Shown piece after piece: positions 1 through 5,827 of a DNA stretch of 9,566 nucleotides. Position 1 is the first letter of the stretch, and every line of letters begins with the position of its first letter. A program made the position numbers and the translations under genes. This DNA is from a candidate division Zixibacteria bacterium RBG_16_43_9 (GTDB lineage Bacteria; Zixibacteria; MSB-5A5; RBG-16-43-9): the NCBI GenBank assembly GCA_001775355.1, contig MEWM01000140.1, positions 3,482 through 13,047 on the forward strand. The letters are read 5' to 3'. The notes under the pieces were generated by a model. It had not been told where the DNA came from. It saw only the letters and a program-made list of their open reading frames with translations, and searched no databases.

Positions 1-10
1 AGGTGAAAAG

Positions 11-256
11 ATGGCATCAGTGGATGAGAAGGTAAAGGAGATTATCGTGGAGCAGTTGGGAGTGGACCCGGCTCAGGTTACGCCGGAGGCTTCTTTTGTA
101 AACGACTTAGGAGCTGATTCCCTAGATACGGTGGAGTTAGTGATGGCTTTAGAGGAGGAGTTTAACTTAGAGATTCCGGATGAGGACGCAGAGAAGATCA
201 CGACTGTGGGACAGGCGATCGAGTACATCAAGCAGAACAGTTCCAAGGAAGCATAA
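11..256 (+). CDS. acpP: Acyl carrier protein AcpP
   Basis: This 81-residue acidic protein is a complete acyl carrier protein, the soluble cytoplasmic carrier that holds growing acyl chains as thioesters on a 4'-phosphopantetheine arm during type II fatty acid synthesis. The attachment motif GADSLD is at residues 34-39, with Ser37 as the modified serine, followed by the acidic helix II ([11 protein letters not shown]) that docks to Fab enzymes. The length is typical of the family. AGGTGA at bases 1-6 is a good ribosome binding site for this ATG. It lies 59 bp upstream of fabF on the same strand, the classical acpP-fabF order. Its own promoter and any fabD or fabG would lie to the left of the window. 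Confidence 0.97.
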   Translation: MASVDEKVKEIIVEQLGVDPAQVTPEASFVNDLGADSLDTVELVMALEEEFNLEIPDEDAEKITTVGQAIEYIKQNSSKEA

Positions 257-315
257 AAGCTCTATTTGAAAATGGTTTTTGCATTAGTAAGAAATCATAA
301 AATCAGGTGAGTTAA

Positions 316-1557
316 ATGAAAAGGAGAGTAGTTATCACCGGGTTAGGGGTTATCTCTCCGGTGGGTAACAGCGTGGAGGAGCTGTGGGAAGCTCTGAAAA
401 ATGGAAAATCCGGAGCAGGTAAGATTACCAGGTTTGACGTTTCGAATTTTACCACCAGGATTGCGGCTGAGGTAAAAGGGTTTGACCCTCTGCAGTATAT
501 CGACAAAAAGGAAGCCCGCAGGATGGGCTTGCACGAGCAGTACTCTATGTCCACTGCTTTTCAGGTAATGCAGGATGCGAAGCTGGACTCCAACTCATTC
601 GACCCGGACAGGGCTGGAGCAGTTATCGGAAGTGGGATCGGAGGGGTGGACGTTATGGAAACCCAGCATTCGATCCTTTTAAAAGACGGGCCCGGAAGGG
701 TGAGCCCTTTCTTTGTTCCGATGATGATCGTGGACATGTCTGCTGGCCTGGTCTCCATAAGGTATAATCTTAAAGGTCCTAACTATGCTACAGTCTCTGC
801 CTGTGCCTCCGGAGCGAATGCGATTGCGGATTCCTTTAAAATCATCCAGAGGGGGGATGCTGAACTTATGGTTACCGGGGCGAGCGAAGCTTCCATAACT
901 CCACTTGCCTTGGCCGGGTTTTGCTCTGCCAGGGCCTTATCCACCAGAAATGAGGAGCCGGAAAAAGCTTCCAGGCCCTTTGACAAATTAAGAGATGGCT
1001 TTGTTATGGGCGAAGGATCAGGAATGCTGATTCTGGAGAGTTTAGAGCATGCGCAAAAAAGAGGGGTTAAAATCTATGCGGAGATAGTGGGGGTGGGAAT
1101 GACTGCAGATGCTTATCATATCACTGCCCCGGCCCCAGACGGGGATGGCGCTATACGCTCGATGAAATTAGCTCTTCAGGATGCCGGGCTAAATCCGGAG
1201 GAAGTGGATTACATCAACACGCACGGCACCTCTACAGATTTAGGTGATATAGCTGAGACCCAGGCGATAAAAAATGTTTTTGGGGAAAGGGCTTATAAGA
1301 TTCCCGCTAATTCTACCAAGTCACTGGTCGGACACCTTTTGGGAGCAGCCGGTGCAGTTGAGCTGATTGCGACCATAAAATCAATGGAGCAGGGGATTTT
1401 GCATCCTACTATAAACCAGGAGGTGCCTGACCCGGAATGTGATTTAGACTATGTTCCCAACCAATCTCGAAAGCACCAGATCCGGGTGGCTTTAAGCAAC
1501 TCCTTCGGCTTCGGAGGGCACAATATAACCCTGGCAATAAAAAAATTCGAAGCATAG
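316..1557 (+). CDS. fabF: Beta-ketoacyl-ACP synthase II (FabF)
   Basis: The 413-residue protein is a full-length type II condensing enzyme, which elongates acyl-ACP with malonyl-ACP in fatty acid synthesis. The N-terminus ([15 protein letters not shown]) is the family hallmark. The catalytic triad is intact and sits at the same positions as in E. coli FabF: Cys163 in SACASGA, His303 in NTHGTST and His340 in [14 protein letters not shown]-terminal glycine-rich loop ([10 protein letters not shown]) is also present. AGGTGA at 305-310 is a well-spaced Shine-Dalgarno sequence that supports this ATG. It lies between acpP and rnc and is very probably co-transcribed with both. The His-His chemistry and the acpP linkage favour FabF over FabB. 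Confidence is high. Confidence 0.97.
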   Translation: MKRRVVITGLGVISPVGNSVEELWEALKNGKSGAGKITRFDVSNFTTRIAAEVKGFDPLQYIDKKEARRMGLHEQYSMSTAFQVMQDAKLDSNSFDPDRAGAVIGSGIGGVDVMETQHSILLKDGPGRVSPFFVPMMIVDMSAGLVSIRYNLKGPNYATVSACASGANAIADSFKIIQRGDAELMVTGASEASITPLALAGFCSARALSTRNEEPEKASRPFDKLRDGFVMGEGSGMLILESLEHAQKRGVKIYAEIVGVGMTADAYHITAPAPDGDGAIRSMKLALQDAGLNPEEVDYINTHGTSTDLGDIAETQAIKNVFGERAYKIPANSTKSLVGHLLGAAGAVELIATIKSMEQGILHPTINQEVPDPECDLDYVPNQSRKHQIRVALSNSFGFGGHNITLAIKKFEA

Positions 1558-1576
1558 ACCCTTCTTAAATTTTCCT

Positions 1577-2326
1577 ATGAGATTTGAACCGGGCAGGTTT
1601 ATTAGGAACTTATTTTTTAAATCAAAGGCTGGTTTAAAAGAAGGATTAGAACAAAGGCTGGGGTATATCTTCAAAGACCAGTCCCGGTTAGAAGAGGCTT
1701 TGACCCACCGCTCTTTTTTAAAAGAGGCTGGCAAAGAGAGAAACTCCTCTTATGAAAGACTGGAGTTTTTAGGTGATGCGGTCTTGGGACTTTCGGTCAG
1801 CCTGTATCTTTTTGAGAATTTCCCGGACAAAGATGAGGGGGAATTAACCAAGCTCAAAGCCACTTTGGTGAGCGAGGTAAATCTTTCCCGCCGGGCAAAG
1901 CTGATCTCCTTAGGGAAATATCTTCATTTAAGCGCAGAGGAGGAAAAATCCGGAGGAAGGTCCAGGCCTTCCATCCTGTCTGATTCGTATGAAGCCCTGT
2001 TAGGTGCTATTTTCCTGGACGGGGGCTTGGAAGCAGCAGAGGAGTTTATCCAGGCACATCTTTTGAAAAATCTGAAGGAGACGGCTGAGGATAAATCGAT
2101 GCATAACTACAAGGGCGAGCTTTTGGAACTGCTGCAGGCTGAAGGCGAAGGTATTCCTAAATATGAGGTCCTGGAAGAGGAAGGACCTGACCATCAGAAG
2201 ATGTTTACCATCGGGGTTTATTCCAAGGGAAAGCTTTTAGGCCAAGGTAAGGGTGCAAGTAAAAAGGAAGCAGAACAGTACGCCGCCAAAATGGCTTTAG
2301 AGGAACTCGAAAAGGAGACAAGCTGA
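1577..2326 (+). CDS. rnc: Ribonuclease III
   Basis: This 249-residue protein is RNase III, the Mg2+-dependent endonuclease that cleaves double-stranded RNA in rRNA and mRNA maturation. The catalytic domain (about residues 24-165) has the signature ERLEFLGDAVL at 60-70. The acidic residues Glu60, Glu63, Asp67, Glu87, Asp136 and Glu139 match the E. coli active-site set at a constant offset of 22. A double-stranded RNA-binding domain occupies about residues 178-246, ending in the GKGASKKEAEQYAA helix. The offset reflects a roughly 20-residue basic N-terminal extension. The gene starts 19 bp after fabF, but no Shine-Dalgarno sequence is evident before this ATG, so translation may depend on upstream ribosomes. 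The acpP-fabF-rnc order occurs in several bacterial phyla. Confidence 0.96.
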   Translation: MRFEPGRFIRNLFFKSKAGLKEGLEQRLGYIFKDQSRLEEALTHRSFLKEAGKERNSSYERLEFLGDAVLGLSVSLYLFENFPDKDEGELTKLKATLVSEVNLSRRAKLISLGKYLHLSAEEEKSGGRSRPSILSDSYEALLGAIFLDGGLEAAEEFIQAHLLKNLKETAEDKSMHNYKGELLELLQAEGEGIPKYEVLEEEGPDHQKMFTIGVYSKGKLLGQGKGASKKEAEQYAAKMALEELEKETS

Positions 2327-2327
2327 A

Positions 2328-3485
2328 ATGGATTTTCTGTTGACTGAGGAGCAGAAAAAGTTAAAAGAGCTGAGCAGGAAGATAGCTTTGGAAAAAATTC
2401 TCCCTAAAAGAGAATATTTTGATGAGACTGAGGAGTTCCCCTGGGAGGTTGTAAAAGAGTTAGCTTCAGCCGGGCTGTTTGAGGTTTACATTCCTCAGGA
2501 ATATGAAGGGAAAGGTGGGGGAGTCACTGAGCTTTCTGTGGTGGCTGAGGAGCTGTCCAGGGTCTGCGGTGGAATTGCGCTTTCCTTTGCCGGGACAGCT
2601 TTAGGAACTTACCCGATCCTGCTTTTCGGAAATGAAAAGCAGAAGAAAAAGTACCTTCCACTTATAGCTAAAGGTGAAAAATTAGCCGCTTTCGGGTTGA
2701 CCGAGCCGAATGCAGGATCAGATGCCTCATCCATTCAGACTCAGGCAAAGAAAGTAGAGGGTGGGTATCTTTTGAACGGAACCAAACAGTGGATCACCAA
2801 TGGAGGAGAAGCAGAGGTCTATACTATAGTTGCAGTCACAGACAAAAACAAAGGGGCAAGAGGAGCATCTGCCTTCATAGTCGAGAAAGGTTATGAAGGT
2901 TTTTCCTTTGGCAAAAAAGAAAAGAAGATGGGCATAAGGGCATCTGCCACCAGGGAGCTTAATTTTTCGGACTGCTTTGTGCCAGAGGAAAATCTCTTAG
3001 GCAAGGAGGGGAGCGGGTTTATCGTGGCAATGAGGACATTTGACAAGACCAGGCCAGGCGTGGCAGCTCAAGCCTTAGGTATTGCCCAGGGGGCTTTGGA
3101 CGAAGCTCTGGTTTATTCCAGAAAAAGGGAACAGTTTGGACAGCCGATCTCCTCTTTTCAGGACATCCAGTTTAAGTTAGCGGATATGGCAACTCAGGTC
3201 GAGGCAGCCAGAGCACTGGTCTATTCAGTTGCACTTCTCATCGACTCCGGAGCAGAAAAAGTCTCCAAGGAATCCTCTATGGCTAAGATATTCGCTTCAG
3301 ACGTAGCAGTCAAAGTGACCAGTATGGCTGTGCAGATTTTTGGAGGATATGGTTACCTGAGAAACTATCCAGTCGAAAAGATGATGCGGGATGCTAAGAT
3401 AACCCAGATCTACGAAGGCACAAATGAGATCCAGAGGGGAATTATCGCGCTGAACCTCATCAAAGAGATAGTTAGTAAGAAATAA
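2328..3485 (+). CDS. Acyl-CoA dehydrogenase
   Basis: The 385-residue protein is a complete FAD-dependent acyl-CoA dehydrogenase of the short/medium-chain (butyryl-CoA dehydrogenase-like) type, which oxidises acyl-CoA to trans-2-enoyl-CoA and passes electrons to electron-transfer flavoprotein. Visible signatures are the flavin/substrate motif FGLTEPNAGSD (residues 122-132), QWITNG (154-159), the middle beta-domain, and the C-terminal block QIYEGTNEIQR, in which Glu363 is the expected catalytic base. The start codon follows the rnc stop after one base, and AAGGAG near 2312-2317 inside the rnc end serves as ribosome binding site, so the two are probably coupled. It is the last gene before the operon terminator. 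Chain-length preference cannot be read from sequence alone. The position behind fatty acid synthesis genes is notable for a nominally degradative enzyme. Confidence 0.93.
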   Translation: MDFLLTEEQKKLKELSRKIALEKILPKREYFDETEEFPWEVVKELASAGLFEVYIPQEYEGKGGGVTELSVVAEELSRVCGGIALSFAGTALGTYPILLFGNEKQKKKYLPLIAKGEKLAAFGLTEPNAGSDASSIQTQAKKVEGGYLLNGTKQWITNGGEAEVYTIVAVTDKNKGARGASAFIVEKGYEGFSFGKKEKKMGIRASATRELNFSDCFVPEENLLGKEGSGFIVAMRTFDKTRPGVAAQALGIAQGALDEALVYSRKREQFGQPISSFQDIQFKLADMATQVEAARALVYSVALLIDSGAEKVSKESSMAKIFASDVAVKVTSMAVQIFGGYGYLRNYPVEKMMRDAKITQIYEGTNEIQRGIIALNLIKEIVSKK

Positions 3486-3567
3486 TGACTGATATCGGAT
3501 GACGAATGTCGAATAAAAGATTAAACCTTCCTCCACCCTTCTACTTATAAAGGAGGGGGAATCTTCC

Positions 3568-3592
3568 GTAGGGGCAGGTTCCATCGCCTGCC
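3568..3592. repeat. Truncated GTAGGGGC-type palindromic element
   Basis: The sequence begins GTAGGGGC and contains the inverted pair GGCAGG (3573-3578) and CCTGCC (3587-3592) around an 8-base loop. The expected complementary right end (GCCCCTAC) is missing, so it looks like a truncated copy of an interspersed palindromic element. Its first eight bases equal the ends of the larger element at 5540-5688. The preceding stretch (3486-3567) is AT-rich, non-coding and holds an imperfect pyrimidine/purine inverted pair (CCTTCCTCC at 3526-3534, GGAGGGGG at 3552-3559). Confidence 0.45.
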
Positions 3593-3614
3593 TGAATATT
3601 TTGGTTTTCGTAGC

Positions 3615-3640
3615 GCGACCCTTTCAGGGGTCGCTTTTTT
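3615..3640 (+). terminator. Rho-independent terminator of the acpP-fabF-rnc-acd operon
   Basis: A perfect 7-bp stem, GCGACCC (3615-3621) with GGGTCGC (3628-3634), encloses the loop TTTCAG and is followed directly by six T residues (3635-3640). It lies about 130 bp after the acyl-CoA dehydrogenase stop and before the convergent gene that ends at 3688. On the minus strand there is no T-run after the stem, so it should act mainly on plus-strand transcription. Confidence 0.85.
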
Positions 3641-3687
3641 GTGGTGTCAGGAGGAACTTCTTCAATATCCCGATATGAAAAGATATC

Positions 3688-4335
3688 TCAGATTTTGAAG
3701 CCAATCCCAGCGCTGAATCTTAGAAATTGGGTTTCGCTTCTTTGATCATAGTTAAACCAGATCTCCGGGTAGCGGTATCGTCCCCGATTGAAAATAACAT
3801 TATAATCAGTTTCTGCGAATAACAAGATCCGACCTGCCTTAAATTGTAAGCCGAGACCAGGTGCCAGACCAAGATAGTTTCCCGTATGAACTATTTTCGC
3901 TCCGCTTACCAGCGTATGGAGTAGACGGAGATGATACCAGCCGAAGCTGAAGCAGAAATAGGGTGAGACTCCGTCATCAGGTTCTGGTAAAAATTTCGCG
4001 GAGAGTAAAAGAGAAGTCCAGCGCCAATCAGTGAAATAGGAGATGGGCTCCTCGTAAATAGGGAAGCCGGGTCCAAGGTTCGGCAGGTCTAAGGTATCGT
4101 GTTTAAACCAATACTGTTGAATTACCACCCCGAGAGAGAATTTATCCAACGGATACCACTCGATACTACCTCCAAAAACTGGACCACTCTTGACCCTTGA
4201 AGGGTAGCTGTCGCCCCAGGGACGGGATATTCCACCTTTGAGGAAGATTCCAAGCTTGCCTTTAAGGCTAATGGCATCACCAGTTGTGAAACACCCTAAG
4301 ATTAACAAGGCGGTCAAGCAAATGAGTTTTCTCAT
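3688..4335 (-). CDS. Secreted protein, probable small outer-membrane beta-barrel
   Basis: This 215-residue protein is not assigned to a named family. It opens with a clear signal peptide: MRK, a hydrophobic core (LICLTALLILG) and a likely signal peptidase I site after GDA at residue 21. Cys15 after LILG makes a lipoprotein reading possible but less canonical. The mature part has alternating hydrophobic and polar segments with many Gly, Tyr, Trp and Phe residues (for example FSLGVVIQQYWF, YFCFSFGWYHL, ILLFAETDYNVIF) and ends FLRFSAGIGFKI. This resembles an eight-stranded outer-membrane barrel. No strong Shine-Dalgarno sequence precedes the ATG. Instead the ATG overlaps the TGA of an upstream open stretch, which suggests it was once, or still is, translationally coupled. 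It converges on the operon to its left. Molecular role unknown. Confidence 0.75.
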   Translation of the reverse strand: MRKLICLTALLILGCFTTGDAISLKGKLGIFLKGGISRPWGDSYPSRVKSGPVFGGSIEWYPLDKFSLGVVIQQYWFKHDTLDLPNLGPGFPIYEEPISYFTDWRWTSLLLSAKFLPEPDDGVSPYFCFSFGWYHLRLLHTLVSGAKIVHTGNYLGLAPGLGLQFKAGRILLFAETDYNVIFNRGRYRYPEIWFNYDQRSETQFLRFSAGIGFKI

Positions 4336-4514
4336 GATTCTAAACCGACCGAAAGATTTACGTTTCTACAAAGCGAGATGTACCAATCTCCTAATGGGTG
4401 ACCACCTTTTTCATAATATATCGGTCTCGGAAAATCAAGTACTTTTTTGATAAATGTGTGGACACTCAATTGCAGGCCAAAGGACCAGGGAGTCCTAAAT
4501 GCCTGGCTAAAATG
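4332..4514 (-). pseudogene. Possible 3' remnant of a gene upstream of the barrel gene
   Basis: Read on the minus strand, this open stretch of 60 codons ends in a TGA that overlaps the ATG of the barrel gene (ATGA, 4332-4335). The translation looks protein-like, with segments such as FGLQLSVHTFIKK, FPRPIYYEKGG and GDWYISLCRNVNLSVGLES that resemble amphipathic beta strands. There is no ATG or GTG with a ribosome binding site; the only candidate is a TTG without one, and an in-frame TGA lies just upstream (4515-4517). Either this is the tail of a decayed or frameshifted gene in the same operon, or it is a chance reading frame. The tail-to-head ATGA overlap is what argues for a real former gene. 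Composition alone does not prove it. Confidence 0.3.
4410..4438 (-). promoter_or_regulatory. Candidate promoter for the barrel gene
   Basis: On the minus strand TTGATT (-35, plus coordinates 4433-4438) and TATGAA (-10, 4410-4415) are separated by 17 bases, each matching four of six consensus positions. It would give a leader of about 65 bases before the ATG at 4335. The site lies inside the coding-like stretch 4332-4514, so the two readings compete. Weak evidence. Confidence 0.25.
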
Positions 4515-4627
4515 TCATAGAATTCTCTCCGGACGGGCTGGGTGCCCGAGTCACGAAGCCAACCCATTATACAAAAGGTGGCATTTCTAACTAAAAAGAC
4601 AGTGGGCGATTTTTTAAAATTAAATAT
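4515..4627. other. Spacer with no assigned gene (left of the tRNA promoter)
   Basis: Together with 4336-4514 this is a 358-base stretch without a confident gene. It holds a small 5-bp hairpin, CGGGC (4534-4538) with GCCCG (4544-4548). A minus-strand frame is open from about 4641 down to a TGA at 4466-4468. Its only ATG (4565-4567) gives 33 residues starting MGWLRDSGTQPVRREFY, with no ribosome binding site. It lies in a different frame from the remnant at 4332-4514, so a frameshift joining the two is conceivable. I could not assign it. Confidence 0.3.
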
Positions 4628-4655
4628 TTGACTTGGGCATTATAAAATTTATATT
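4628..4655 (+). promoter_or_regulatory. Sigma-70-type promoter for the tRNA gene
   Basis: TTGACT (4628-4633) and TATATT (4650-4655) form a -35/-10 pair with 16-base spacing, set in AT-rich sequence. Transcription would begin near 4662, about 30 bases before the tRNA 5' end. It could also drive the lipoprotein and cupredoxin genes, because no terminator is seen between the tRNA and 4812. Confidence 0.6.
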
Positions 4656-4693
4656 AGGGTTAAAAGATATTCTCGCATCGTCTAAAATCTTTT

Positions 4694-4767
4694 GCGCCCA
4701 TAGCTCAAATGGATAGAGCGCCTGACTACGGATCAGACGGTTGGGGGTTCGACTCCCTCTGGGCGCA
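4694..4767 (+). tRNA. tRNA-Arg (anticodon ACG)
   Basis: The 74-base sequence folds into a standard cloverleaf. The acceptor stem is GCGCCCA (4694-4700) with TGGGCGC (4760-4766), and the discriminator base is A4767. The D stem is GCTC/GAGC. The anticodon loop CTACGGA has ACG at 4728-4730. The T stem (4743-4747 with 4755-4759) closes the loop TTCGACT. CCA is not encoded and must be added after transcription. The anticodon with A34 reads CGN arginine codons after deamination to inosine by TadA. The first anticodon-stem pair is C4721-A4737, a mismatch; the other four pairs are intact. The gene is single, not part of a tRNA cluster. Confidence 0.96.
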
Positions 4768-4776
4768 AGAAAGACA

Positions 4777-4798
4777 GTGATTAGTGACTGGTGATTAG
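4777..4798. repeat. Short direct repeat GTGATTAG
   Basis: GTGATTAG occurs at 4777-4784 and 4791-4798, separated by TGACTG, just after the tRNA. This degenerate GTGATTAGTGACTG pattern appears to be simple spacer sequence. Its second copy contains the GTG at 4791 that could be mistaken for the start of the next gene. Confidence 0.5.
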
Positions 4799-4811
4799 CT
4801 TAGGGGGAAAA

Positions 4812-5132
4812 ATGATTATAAAGAAGATTGAAATCCTTGCTTTACTGGGCTGCATTGCCCTTTTCCTTACTGTTTGTCAAAACCCTTTCTCCTCAGGTGG
4901 AAACGGTGGTTTTAAAGTCGTTACCGGCACAGTACAAAGAGGGGTGGAATGGGAATGCTGGGTTTTAATATCGACCTCCGGAAAATCTTATGAGCTTTAC
5001 GGTGAAAGGTCTTCAGAAATTAAGAAGGAAGGTATTAAGGTAAAGGTCATGGGGAAAATATTGACAAATACAGTTAGTTTTTGCATGCAAGGTACTCCTT
5101 TAGAGGTCATCAGTTATCAAAAGCTGGATTGA
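4812..5132 (+). CDS. Small lipoprotein with OB-fold-like domain
   Basis: I chose the ATG at 4812 (106 residues) because AGGGGG at 4802-4807 precedes it and because the protein then begins as a normal signal peptide: MIIKK, a hydrophobic run, and LTVC with Cys22 as likely lipidation site. Valine just before the cysteine is unusual for a lipobox. After a Gly/Ser-rich linker (S27-G33), residues 34-103 form a compact beta-rich domain (VVTGTVQRGVEWECWVL, KSYELYG, IKVKVMGKI, CMQGTPLEVI). The TGxV-xRG-CWxL-GKxYEL layout recalls small OB-fold lipoproteins of unknown function such as DUF5818-like proteins. Cys49 and Cys91 could form a disulfide in the periplasm. An upstream GTG at 4791 would add seven residues without a ribosome binding site. 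The cupredoxin gene starts four bases after the stop, so the two probably act or are expressed together. Confidence 0.7.
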   Translation: MIIKKIEILALLGCIALFLTVCQNPFSSGGNGGFKVVTGTVQRGVEWECWVLISTSGKSYELYGERSSEIKKEGIKVKVMGKILTNTVSFCMQGTPLEVISYQKLD

Positions 5133-5136
5133 GCTA

Positions 5137-5517
5137 ATGTGGACAGAGTCTGAGGAGTGTAGTTTTTTAGCATTTGGGACACGGTTTTTTTTGGCCCTTG
5201 CCCTGACCTTTTTGGTCTCGGCGGCAAGCTGCACGAAGCCGATCCCGATATATGAAGTGCCGCCTCCAGTTCCAAGTAAAGTGAATATATATGATGATTT
5301 TTTTGATCCTCCTACCTTTACAGTTAGAGCAGGCACGAGGATAACCTTTATTAACCTTGGTTACCATAATCATTCAGCCACCAGTGATCAGGGGGTTTTC
5401 GATTCCGGGACTTTAGCCCCAGGACAAAGCTTTTCTTTTACCTTTCAGTACAAAGGGGAATTTAGTTTCCACTGCAAGTTCCATCCGGAAATGCATGCCA
5501 AAATAATAGTTCAATGA
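5137..5517 (+). CDS. Cupredoxin (plastocyanin/amicyanin-like), probable lipoprotein
   Basis: This 126-residue protein is a type I blue-copper electron carrier or copper-binding protein outside the cytoplasm. The copper ligands are all visible: His79 in YHNHSATSD, then Cys113, His116 and Met119 in FHCKFHPEM, with the C-x2-H-x2-M spacing of amicyanin. The fold segment FTVRAGTRITFIN and the FDSGTLAPGQSFSFTF block are typical of the family. Residues 17-31 are hydrophobic and end AAS-Cys32, a plausible lipobox, followed by a Pro-rich tether. The N-terminus before the hydrophobic core (MWTESEECSFLAFGTR) is long and acidic for a signal peptide and no good ribosome binding site precedes it, so the exact start is uncertain. 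It probably shares a transcript with the lipoprotein 4 bp upstream. Redox partner unknown. Confidence 0.85.
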   Translation: MWTESEECSFLAFGTRFFLALALTFLVSAASCTKPIPIYEVPPPVPSKVNIYDDFFDPPTFTVRAGTRITFINLGYHNHSATSDQGVFDSGTLAPGQSFSFTFQYKGEFSFHCKFHPEMHAKIIVQ

Positions 5518-5539
5518 AATTGTCTACCCAGATTAGTGC

Positions 5540-5688
5540 GTAGGGGCGACCCGCTCTTCGGCTTTGCTCCCTTCGACTTCGCTCAGGGACTGTGAGCATA
5601 GTCGAACAGTCAGAGCAGTGAGCTTGTGCTTCGGCTACTCTCAGCACGGTGAGCTTGTCGAACCGTCGAACTGCGGGGTCGCCCCTAC
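5540..5688. repeat. Composite palindromic element with 13-bp terminal inverted repeats
   Basis: This 149-bp element lies in the 310-base gene-free stretch 5518-5827. GTAGGGGCGACCC (5540-5552) and its perfect complement GGGTCGCCCCTAC (5676-5688) form the ends. Inside is a second palindrome: TTCGACT (5572-5578) with AGTCGAA (5600-5606), then GCTCA (5581-5585) with TGAGC (5593-5597). GTGAGCTTGT is repeated at 5619-5628 and 5649-5658. There is no open frame of note. The layout is that of a miniature inverted-repeat or REP-like element built from nested repeat units. The inner TTCGACTTCGCTCAGG and GGTGAGCTTGTCGAAC motifs resemble interspersed repeats I associate with many environmental genomes. 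No clear target-site duplication flanks it. Confidence 0.7.
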
Positions 5689-5766
5689 ATTCCTATAAAA
5701 TAATCGTATACTTTTAGATTTGAGTCCTGAACGAGTAGATTGCTTCGTCGGTCAAATAACCTTCTC

Positions 5767-5791
5767 GGTATGCACCACTTTGGTGCATACC
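5767..5791. repeat. Perfect 11-bp hairpin before the DUF1848 gene
   Basis: GGTATGCACCA (5767-5777) and TGGTGCATACC (5781-5791) are perfect complements around the three-base loop CTT. No T-run follows, so it is not an intrinsic terminator. It lies 36 bases before the next start codon and could be a repeat unit, a structured leader or an operator-like palindrome. The rest of 5689-5827 shows nothing recognisable. Confidence 0.6.
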
Positions 5792-5827
5792 TCGCAGTGA
5801 CTGAAAAGATAGTCCCTTGTATCGAAT

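Noticed and set aside
4387..4414. A seven-codon upstream frame (MKKVVTH) in the leader of the barrel gene.
   Set aside because: It has no ribosome binding site, and it overlaps the more protein-like remnant frame. A chance short frame is more likely.
4238..4450. A 70-residue plus-strand open frame across the 5' end of the barrel gene.
   Set aside because: It is antisense to the signal peptide region, lacks a ribosome binding site and shows no recognisable motif.
4791..4811. GTG at 4791 as the start of the small lipoprotein.
   Set aside because: It lies in the GTGATTAG repeat with no ribosome binding site, whereas the ATG at 4812 follows AGGGGG and gives a normal signal peptide.
5100..5373. 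Minus-strand open frames opposite the cupredoxin gene.
   Set aside because: The plus strand encodes all four copper ligands with correct spacing, so the antisense frames are by-products.
4694..5517. An integrated element using the tRNA-Arg 3' end as attachment site.
   Set aside because: I see no second copy of the tRNA 3' end in the window, no integrase gene, and the downstream genes look like ordinary exported proteins.
5540..5688. A CRISPR array or an insertion sequence.
   Set aside because: There are no evenly spaced identical repeats with unique spacers, and no transposase frame is present in or near the element.
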